Origin: an uncultured Collinsella sp. | GTDB lineage: Bacteria > Actinomycetota > Coriobacteriia > Coriobacteriales > Coriobacteriaceae | Direction of reading: 5' to 3' | Assembly (NCBI GenBank): GCA_902496335.1 | Contig: CABVAO010000063.1 | Location: 1-7,992, forward strand | DNA length: 7,992 bases | Part shown: positions 1 to 4,794 of the stretch, piece by piece | How the letters are laid out: the number at the start of each line of letters is the position of its first letter | How positions within the stretch are numbered: the first letter of the stretch is position 1 | Notes under the pieces: generated by a model | The model's database searches: none | Told to the model about the DNA's origin: nothing | The model's input: only the letters and a program-made list of their open reading frames with translations | Translations under genes and position numbers: made by a program

Positions 1-831
1 TCGGAGGAAGAGATCAAGTACATGGTCTCGGAGCAGGACGACCTGCTCGACGAGGAAAAGCGCATGATCCACGAGATCTTCGACCTGGGCGATACCGTTG
101 CCCGCGAGGTCATGGTGCCGCGCGTGGACACCACCATGTGCGAGGACGACGAGACGGTCGCCGACGTGCTGTCCACCATGCGCCAGACCGGCTTTAGCCG
201 CATCCCCGTCTATCACGAGGATCCCGACAACGTCGCCGGCATCGCGCACATCAAGGACCTGATTCAGCCCGCGCTCGACGGCAAGGGCGACCAGCCCATC
301 GCCGGCTTTTTGCGCGACGCCACCTTTGTGCCCGACACCAAGGACATCCTGCCGCTGCTGTCCGAGATGCAGACCTCTCACGACCAGATCGTGGTGGTCG
401 TGGACGAGTACGGCGGCACGGCCGGCATTATCACCATCGAGGACATCGTCGAGGAGATCGTCGGCGAGATCGAGGACGAGTTCGACCCCGACAACAAGTA
501 TCTCACGCGCCTTTCGCGCCGCGAGTGGCTCGTTGATGGGCGTTTTTCGTGCGATGACGCGATTGAGCTTGGTTGGCCGCTCGAGGAAAGCGATGATTAT
601 GAGACCATCGCCGGCTGGATTTTGGAGCTTTGCGACTCGGTGCCCGACATCGGAGAGGTGTTTGAGGTCGCGGGGTACAAGTTCAAGGTGCAGTCGATGC
701 GTGGCCAGCGCATCTCGCTCATTCGCGTGATCGCTCCGGCCGAAACCGATAAGAAGGATTCCGAGTCTTCGGCAGAGAAGCCGGCGGCGTCGGGTGCGGG
801 TTCCGCGAATCCGCACGACGGCGACGAGTAG
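1..831 (+). CDS. CorC/HlyC (CNNM-like) CBS-pair protein, 5' truncated
   Basis: The frame is open from base 1, so the gene begins upstream; the ATG at 22 is internal (SEEEIKY precedes it, as in family members). What remains is the cytosolic half of a CNNM/HlyC/CorC protein. It has the typical linker with MIHEIFDLGD, then a CBS pair: CBS1 from VMVPR (about residues 30-84 counted from the ATG at 22) and CBS2 about 98-150, with VVDEYGGTAGIITIED. A CorC_HlyC domain follows at about 163-235 (DYETIAGWILE, then SLIRV). The last 30 or so residues are a Ser/Ala/Glu-rich low-complexity tail. The missing part should be the DUF21/CNNM membrane domain. Family members are implicated in Mg2+ (or Co2+) efflux or homeostasis, with nucleotides or Mg2+ bound by the CBS pair. 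The substrate here is not shown by the sequence. The next gene starts 24 bases on, so the two are probably co-transcribed. Confidence 0.93.
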   Translation, partial: SEEEIKYMVSEQDDLLDEEKRMIHEIFDLGDTVAREVMVPRVDTTMCEDDETVADVLSTMRQTGFSRIPVYHEDPDNVAGIAHIKDLIQPALDGKGDQPIAGFLRDATFVPDTKDILPLLSEMQTSHDQIVVVVDEYGGTAGIITIEDIVEEIVGEIEDEFDPDNKYLTRLSRREWLVDGRFSCDDAIELGWPLEESDDYETIAGWILELCDSVPDIGEVFEVAGYKFKVQSMRGQRISLIRVIAPAETDKKDSESSAEKPAASGAGSANPHDGDE

Positions 832-855
832 GACAAGGAAGAGTAGGGGAGAGTT

Positions 856-1689
856 ATGGCAGGCCTGTTCAACATCCTTAAGGTCACCGTCAGCGAGGAC
901 AAGATCTGCGCGCATGTGCTGGTGAACCCCGGCATGCCGCTCATGACCTCGGAGGATATCGAGGCCACGGCGCGCGTGTACTACCTGGTGCCGGCGATTG
1001 CCAAGCACCTGTGCCTGGGTGATTCCGGTCGCGAGTTCCAGGACTGCATGGGCCAGACCGAGCTTTGCCATCTGCTGGAGCACGTGACGGTCGAGCTCAT
1101 GAACGAGACCGGTCTTGCCGGTAGCATCTCGTGCGGCCGCACGCGCGTAAGCGAGCACGACGAGCGCGTTTTTGAGGTTGAGCTTTCGTGTCCCGACGAC
1201 GCGCTGGCCATCGGTGCGCTGTCTTCGGCCACCTTTATGATGGACTGGGCGTACCTGCACGCCGACCAGCCTGCCCCCGACGTGGAAGGCACGGTCGCGG
1301 GCCTGCGCAACCTGGTGCTGGGCATGCGCGCCGAGGCCGAGGGCAAGGATCCTCACGAGGCCGTCGCCGCTGCGAACGGCGAAGATGCTGCCGAGGACGA
1401 GGGCGCTGACGAGGGCGATGTGCCGGTCGACGCCGAGCCCGTTGCCGATGCGACCGCCGAGCCCGTTCCCACCGAGCCCCAGGGCGTCCCCAACTTTGAC
1501 GACGAGCCCCAGGTGGCGATTGATACCGAGGGTGCGGTTGCCGAGAACCACGAGGCCTCCGCTGCCGTCTTTGGCGGTGCGGCGACGATTCCGGCAGGAC
1601 CTGCGCATGAGGGCGGCCTGCCGCTCGTGGACGGCGCCGGCGAGGACCTGGGTGCCACGGTGACCATGCCGGCTATGCCCCAGGAGTAG
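856..1689 (+). CDS. Stand-alone cyanophycin synthetase N-domain-like protein with acidic tail
   Basis: 277 residues. The ATG start has a good ribosome site (AGGGGAGAG, 845-853). Residues 1-155 form a compact domain. Its most telling segment, HLLEHVTVELMNETGL (72-87), followed by GRTR (94-97) and then FEVEL, resembles the N-terminal domain of cyanophycin synthetase (family pattern roughly H-x-x-EH-x-x-x-EL...G(R/K)TR). No ATP-grasp or Mur-ligase domain follows, so it cannot make cyanophycin by itself. Residues about 158-277 are low complexity, rich in Asp/Glu, Ala and Pro, and probably disordered. There is no signal peptide or membrane segment, so it should be cytosolic. It follows the CorC-like gene by 24 bases. 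The cellular role is unknown; binding a peptide-like polymer, or scaffolding, are guesses. The domain resemblance was read by eye, not from a profile search. Confidence 0.85.
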   Translation: MAGLFNILKVTVSEDKICAHVLVNPGMPLMTSEDIEATARVYYLVPAIAKHLCLGDSGREFQDCMGQTELCHLLEHVTVELMNETGLAGSISCGRTRVSEHDERVFEVELSCPDDALAIGALSSATFMMDWAYLHADQPAPDVEGTVAGLRNLVLGMRAEAEGKDPHEAVAAANGEDAAEDEGADEGDVPVDAEPVADATAEPVPTEPQGVPNFDDEPQVAIDTEGAVAENHEASAAVFGGAATIPAGPAHEGGLPLVDGAGEDLGATVTMPAMPQE

Positions 1690-1760
1690 GCCTACGCGTT
1701 TATCACCATCACGTACCTGCGCCTTTGCCGTACGCAGATGAGCGGAGCGGCAAGTGATGC

Positions 1761-1780
1761 GCTGCGGGTATAATGGACAG
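1761..1780 (+). promoter_or_regulatory. Probable sigma-A-type promoter for the YtxH/PRC-barrel unit
   Basis: A perfect TATAAT -10 box lies at 1769-1774, preceded by GCGGG. No convincing -35 hexamer sits 16-18 bases upstream. Transcription would begin near 1781-1783, giving a 5' leader of about 45 bases to the ATG at 1826. It lies 80 bases after the previous stop codon and just before a well-placed start, which supports a new transcription unit. Confidence 0.6.
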
Positions 1781-1790
1781 CATTCAAACG

Positions 1791-1810
1791 GTGGGCACCG
1801 ACGTGCCCGC
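1791..1810 (+). promoter_or_regulatory. Leader hairpin abutting the YtxH-gene ribosome site
   Basis: GGGCAC (1793-1798) and GTGCCC (1803-1808) pair perfectly around a CGAC tetraloop. A T-G wobble (1792/1809) and a G-C pair (1791/1810) can extend the stem to eight pairs. The stem ends directly against the Shine-Dalgarno run AGGAGAGG (1811-1818). The position suggests an effect on transcript stability or ribosome access. There is no U-tract, so it is not a terminator. Confidence 0.4.
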
Positions 1811-1825
1811 AGGAGAGGAATGATC

Positions 1826-2215
1826 ATGGGTAAGACTTTCAGCTTTGTCTCCGGCGCACTTTTTGGTGCCGCTGCCGGCGCTATTGTCGGCGTTGCTCTG
1901 GCCCCGCGCTCGGGCGCCGAGACCCGCGCCATGGCTGCCGATATCGCCAACGACGCCTGGGACAATATGCGCGACACCTACGAGCACAGCGCCGAGGAGG
2001 CCCGTGCTGCGGTGAATGACTTTGGCCCGATGGTCGATGCCAAGACCGACGACCTGCGCGCCAAGGTCGACCTGGCCCGCGAGCGCATGGACCAGCTGCG
2101 CGAGCAGCTCAACGACGCCATTTCGGGCGGCAACGTGACGCCTGCCGCCGACGTCGTGGTCGAGAACGCCGTCGAGGCTGATACCGAGGCTGCGGAGCCC
2201 TCGACCGAGGCATAA
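1826..2215 (+). CDS. YtxH-domain small membrane protein
   Basis: 129 residues from the ATG at 1826. This start is chosen because AGGAGAGG (1811-1818) is best spaced for it; the in-frame ATG at 1820 would sit only about two bases after that run, and further in-frame starts at 1754-1757 lie upstream of the -10 box. Residues about 6-27 are a Gly/Ala-rich hydrophobic segment (FVSGALFGAAAGAIVG) followed by APRSGAETR. This is the hallmark of YtxH-like proteins: a single glycine-zipper membrane helix, then a charged segment. Residues 30-100 are an amphipathic, Ala/Arg/Glu-rich, probably coiled-coil region (DLRAKVDLARERMDQLREQL). The tail is acidic. Family members are poorly characterised and often stress- or envelope-associated. 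The stop codon overlaps the start of the PRC-barrel gene, so the two are translationally coupled and may work together at the membrane. Confidence 0.88.
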   Translation: MGKTFSFVSGALFGAAAGAIVGVALAPRSGAETRAMAADIANDAWDNMRDTYEHSAEEARAAVNDFGPMVDAKTDDLRAKVDLARERMDQLREQLNDAISGGNVTPAADVVVENAVEADTEAAEPSTEA

Positions 2216-2970
2216 TGCGCGCCGGGGATTTTGTCGGCGCCAAGATCTATCGCAAGCCTACCGAGGACAAGCGCACCAAAAAGGACGGCACGCCGCGCAG
2301 CCCTAAAAAGCTCGGAAAGATTCACTTTCCGGTCTTTACCCCGGGCGGTACGCGCGTGGTCGGCTTTATGGTCCGCCAGTCCGATATCGCGGGCATGATC
2401 GAGCGTCCCGACCGATTCGTAGCGCTCGACGCCATTGGCGTCTACGAGGGCGCCATTGCGGTCGATGACGTCAAGGACACGTACGATGCCGCCGCCGCCA
2501 GGCGCCTCGACATCAACCTGGACGATTGCATCATCTGGGTCGGTATGGACGTGCGCACGGAATCGGGCGACGTCGTGGGCTATTGCTCGGATGTTGAGTT
2601 CAAGCCACGCTCGGGCATCGTGCAGGCATTCTATGTGACCGCCGGTGCTGCTTCGAGTGTTTTGGTTGGTGACACGCAGGTGCCGCCGACGATGCTGCGC
2701 GGCTACGAGAACGGCGCGATGGTCGTCTCGGACGAGGTCAAGTCGCTCGGGTATTCGGGCGGTGCGGCTGCCAAGGCCGCCGAGGCCAGCGTCGTGGTGG
2801 GCGACAAGGTCAAAAAGGGCGCCAAGGTGCTCGACGACAAGGGATCGGTTGCCGTGGACAAGGGCAGTCGCGCACTGGGCAAGCAGCTCGGCAAGACGCG
2901 CGGCATGTTCAAGGCCTTTAAGGACGAATACCAAAAGGCGAGCGGAGGCTCGTCAAAAGCTACAAAATAG
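2215..2970 (+). CDS. PRC-barrel domain protein
   Basis: 251 residues. The ATG shares its A with the preceding TAA stop (TAATG), and a weak GAGG lies at 2207-2210, so translation is probably coupled to the YtxH gene. Two PRC-barrel-like halves can be seen. The first, about residues 5-80, holds KLGKIHFPVF, RVVGFMV and RFVALDAI. The second, about 108-172, holds GMDVRTESGDVVGYCSDVEF and an AFYVTAG strand. Residues 180-251 form a basic Lys/Gly/Ala-rich tail (KKGAKVLDDKG, GSRALGKQLGK) that could bind nucleic acid, the membrane surface or a partner. There is no signal peptide or membrane helix. PRC-barrels serve as small adaptor modules in RNA processing, photosynthetic complexes and membrane protein regulation; the precise role here is unknown. 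PRC-barrel-like repeats also occur in the MgtE-like protein at 4778, but no direct link is shown. Confidence 0.82.
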   Translation: MRAGDFVGAKIYRKPTEDKRTKKDGTPRSPKKLGKIHFPVFTPGGTRVVGFMVRQSDIAGMIERPDRFVALDAIGVYEGAIAVDDVKDTYDAAAARRLDINLDDCIIWVGMDVRTESGDVVGYCSDVEFKPRSGIVQAFYVTAGAASSVLVGDTQVPPTMLRGYENGAMVVSDEVKSLGYSGGAAAKAAEASVVVGDKVKKGAKVLDDKGSVAVDKGSRALGKQLGKTRGMFKAFKDEYQKASGGSSKATK

Positions 2971-2991
2971 CGACGTACCAAATGATGGGAG

Positions 2992-3029
2992 GCAAGCCGG
3001 AGACCTGTTGCTCCGGCTTGCTGTGTTTA
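2992..3029 (+). terminator. Hairpin terminator after the PRC-barrel gene
   Basis: GCAAGCCGGAG (2992-3002) and CTCCGGCTTGC (3011-3021) form a perfect 11-base-pair, GC-rich stem around an 8-base loop, followed by TGTGTTTAT. The T-run is interrupted, so termination may be incomplete. It lies 22 bases after the stop at 2970. Only nine bases separate the stem from the GGGGGAGGG ribosome site of the next gene. Confidence 0.75.
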
Positions 3030-3042
3030 TGGGGGAGGGCAC

Positions 3043-4449
3043 ATGCGCCAAAACGGATCCAACTTAAACGGGCGTTCGGGTGCGCGTCCGACGGCGCGCC
3101 GCGACCTGGGGCAGCTGCCCAGCGGTCAGCGCAAGCGTCACCGTAAGCCCGGCGCGATGTATCTCAACCATAGCCGCGGCTTTAGCGATCGCAGCGCGCG
3201 CATCGGCAACAGCCGCACACCCCGTCGTTCGTCTCGCCTGCCCTATGCGCTCATCGCCGTGGGTTGCGCGCTCGTGCTGTTTATCGCTGCCGTCGTGGGC
3301 TACGTCAACCGCAGCGTGGACGTGGAGCTCAACGGCCAGAAGACCGCGGTGCGCGTGGGCTCTACGCTGCAGAATCTCATCGACGAACAGGATTTGACTG
3401 ACACCTACGACGCAGGCGACCTGCTGGCCGTCGATGACAGTGTGCTCAAGCGCCATGGAGGCGAAAAGCTGTCGGTGAAGGTCGACGGCAAGCGCGTGAA
3501 GCAGGGCAAATGGGATAGCCGCGAACTTGAGGGCGGCGAGAAGGTGACGGTCAAGGATGGCCGTAACACCTACGAGAAGCACGAGGTTCAGGCTACGGTT
3601 ATCGAGCCCAAGCTCAAGGTCGAGGGCACGGGCGCTATCGAGTATGTGCAGACGTGGGGTGTCCAGGGCCGCTCCGAGGTGTGGGTTGGTGAGCAGTCGG
3701 GCAAGACGCAGGATCGCGGCGAGGTTGTGCCCGCCACCGATTGCGTTGTTGCGTGCGCCAGCGTGGCGCCCAAGGGCAACAAAAAGTACGTGGCGCTGAC
3801 GTTTGACGAGGGTCCGAGCGGCGCCACCAAACAGATCTTGCAGGTGCTCAAAGAGAAGGGCGTCGCTGCAACGTTCTTCCTTTCGGGCGATAGCGTGGAG
3901 GGCAACCCCGCTACGGCCAAGGCGATTGTCGATGCCGGGTGCGAGATCGGATCCAACAGCTACAGCGACGATTCGCTCAAGGGTCAGGACCGTGAGGCGG
4001 TACGCGAACAGATCACGAAAGGTACCGATGCGATTAAGTCGGCGACCGGCGTGAAGACGATGCTGCTGCGTGCTCCCTACGCTGCCTTTGACGAGCAAAA
4101 CTGGATCGATGCGATGGACCTGGTCTCCGCCGTGGTCTCGTGGAATATTGACTCGGGCGACTGGCTGCTCAACGGTGCCGACGAGCAGGTCTCGACGGTG
4201 CTCGATTCGGTGACGCCGGGCAATATCGTGCTGCTCACCGATAGAGACGAATGCGCCGAGCAGACGCTCGAGGCGCTGCCGCGGATTATCGACGGCCTCA
4301 TTGCCGACGGCTACAAGATCGTGACGCTCAGCGACCTGGTCAAGACGGACATGTCGCTGAGCAAAAAGCTCACCTCGCTGACGAAGGTCACCATGCCCAA
4401 GGGCGCCGTGTTCCCCCAACTTGCCGAGGACGACGACGCCACAGAGTAG
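3043..4449 (+). CDS. Membrane-anchored NodB-fold (polysaccharide deacetylase-like) protein, probably catalytically dead
   Basis: 468 residues; the ATG at 3043 has a strong ribosome site, GGGGGAGGG (3031-3039). Residues 1-66 are a basic cytosolic stretch, 67-88 a single membrane helix (YALIAVGCALVLFIAAVVG), and the rest is extracytoplasmic. Residues 91-175 (VDVELNGQKTAVRVGSTLQN...) resemble small beta-rich wall-protein repeats of DUF348/G5 type; this is tentative. Residues 248-433 are the NodB fold: TFDEGPS (253-259), RAPY (343-346), DSGDW (370-374), NIVLLTD (394-400). Active members remove acetyl groups from peptidoglycan or other glycans using a metal held by Asp-His-His. Here the second Asp of TFDDGP is Glu256, the two His of the H-(S/T)-x-x-x-H-type motif are Asn305 and Asp309, and the catalytic His of LLHD is Thr399. 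The fold is kept while the active site is lost, so a binding or regulatory role in the envelope is more likely than deacetylation. Confidence 0.88.
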   Translation: MRQNGSNLNGRSGARPTARRDLGQLPSGQRKRHRKPGAMYLNHSRGFSDRSARIGNSRTPRRSSRLPYALIAVGCALVLFIAAVVGYVNRSVDVELNGQKTAVRVGSTLQNLIDEQDLTDTYDAGDLLAVDDSVLKRHGGEKLSVKVDGKRVKQGKWDSRELEGGEKVTVKDGRNTYEKHEVQATVIEPKLKVEGTGAIEYVQTWGVQGRSEVWVGEQSGKTQDRGEVVPATDCVVACASVAPKGNKKYVALTFDEGPSGATKQILQVLKEKGVAATFFLSGDSVEGNPATAKAIVDAGCEIGSNSYSDDSLKGQDREAVREQITKGTDAIKSATGVKTMLLRAPYAAFDEQNWIDAMDLVSAVVSWNIDSGDWLLNGADEQVSTVLDSVTPGNIVLLTDRDECAEQTLEALPRIIDGLIADGYKIVTLSDLVKTDMSLSKKLTSLTKVTMPKGAVFPQLAEDDDATE

Positions 4450-4486
4450 TCATTGGGTAGTCGTTTAAGAACGTCCCCAATGACTA
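4447..4486. repeat. Perfect 11-base inverted repeat starting at the stop codon
   Basis: TAGTCATTGGG (4447-4457) and CCCAATGACTA (4476-4486) are exact inverted copies around an 18-base spacer. The left arm begins with the stop codon of the preceding gene. No T-run follows on the + strand, so it is not a standard terminator, although such a stem could protect the 3' end of the transcript. On the minus strand the right arm and spacer read GGGGACGTTC, reminiscent of dispersed REP-like palindromes with GGGGACGTTC cores in various bacteria. That resemblance is from memory. Confidence 0.65.
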
Positions 4487-4515
4487 TGTCACGGATACGT
4501 CAGCGTTTGGTATGC

Positions 4516-4528
4516 CTGCAATGTGCAG
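4516..4528. promoter_or_regulatory. Short palindrome upstream of the MgtE-like gene promoter
   Basis: CTGCA (4516-4520) and TGCAG (4524-4528) form a perfect palindrome around ATG, centred about 45 bases upstream of the -10 box. Downstream, GATGC occurs three times (4540, 4553, 4559) across the -35 and spacer region. Either could be a regulator binding site, but both are short enough to be chance. Confidence 0.2.
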
Positions 4529-4560
4529 CGCATAAATTCGATGCCGCAGGGCGATGCTGA

Positions 4561-4569
4561 TGCTATAGT
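4561..4569 (+). promoter_or_regulatory. Extended -10 promoter for the MgtE-like / Nramp-like operon
   Basis: TGCTATAGT is an extended -10 element: TGn followed by TATAGT, one base off the TATAAT consensus. No good -35 is present at 16-18 bases, which extended -10 promoters can tolerate. Transcription would start near 4576, giving a leader of about 200 bases before the start codon at 4778. Confidence 0.5.
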
Positions 4570-4575
4570 TACTGC

Positions 4576-4777
4576 GGTTAATGAGGGTCAAGAGAAAGGT
4601 TACAGGTGAAATCCAAACCTCGACCATACAGTCGATGACCCCATGCAGGTGCTTTTTGCGCATGCACGGGGTGTAAGCGTCGAGCGGCGTGCCGCCCGCG
4701 CATGCGTATACATATCCAGAAGCCCCCGGACGTCGCACATGCGGCCGCGTTCGGAGGAATAATGATGGGGAGCACCA
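4576..4777 (+). ncRNA. Structured 5' leader with two competing folds, candidate cis-regulatory RNA
   Basis: Fold A is a three-way junction. P1 is GGGTCA (4585-4590) with TGACCC (4636-4641). P2 is AGGTT (4597-4601) with AACCT (4616-4620). P3 is CGAC (4621-4624) with GTCG (4631-4634), loop CATACA. The joining strand is AGAGAA (4591-4596). Fold B is a long hairpin, 4638-4672: ACCCC with GGGGT, TGCA with TGCA, and GTGC with GCGC around a TTTTT loop, 13 pairs with two single mismatches. The two folds share 4638-4641, so they exclude each other, as in a switch. Further on, GCGG/CCGC (4684-4687/4692-4695) forms a small hairpin, and CCCCC (4723-4727) could cover the GGGG at 4767-4770. I could not match it to the M-box consensus expected before mgtE genes, nor to another class I know. 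Its identity as a riboswitch is inference. Confidence 0.4.
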
Positions 4778-4794
4778 TTGAATTATCTGAGTGA
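4765..4794 (+). CDS. Possible 9-codon leader peptide overlapping the MgtE-like start
   Basis: ATG at 4765 (or 4762) has the best ribosome site nearby, GGAGG at 4753-4757, seven bases upstream. It encodes MGSTIELSE and stops at TGA 4792-4794. This frame differs from the MgtE-like frame, which it overlaps from 4778. The stop lies one base before an in-frame ATG of the large gene at 4796, an arrangement that allows coupled re-initiation. It could equally be fortuitous, with the GGAGG serving the TTG start from a distance. Confidence 0.25.
   Translation: MGSTIELSE

Noticed and set aside
1707..1759. Nested inverted repeats CATCAC/GTGATG and TTGCCG/CGGCAA between genes
   Set aside because: The arms are unevenly spaced and the loop is long with no T-run, so they are not a credible terminator. 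They may be chance in this composition.
1754..1825. Earlier GTG/ATG starts for the YtxH gene
   Set aside because: They lie upstream of the -10 box at 1769-1774 and have no ribosome site; the extra residues do not resemble the family.
1978..2934. 318-codon open frame on the minus strand
   Set aside because: It spans two real + strand genes and their junction and shows no family resemblance.
3064..4419. 451-codon open frame on the minus strand
   Set aside because: It lies wholly inside the NodB-fold gene. Its composition (rich in Arg, His, Leu, Val, Asp) is that of an antisense shadow in GC-rich DNA, and it shows no recognisable domain.
4605..4634. Cobalamin riboswitch core: GGTGAAATCC resembles its GGTGAAAATCC box
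   Set aside because: The following conserved GCCCCCGC-type and ACTGT segments and the B12-box are not present in the right form.
4581..4640. M-box riboswitch: GTTAATGAGG and CCATACAG recall parts of the M-box
   Set aside because: The paired partner CTGTATGG and the conserved internal blocks are missing, and the spacing and order do not fit. The CCATACAG match is probably chance.
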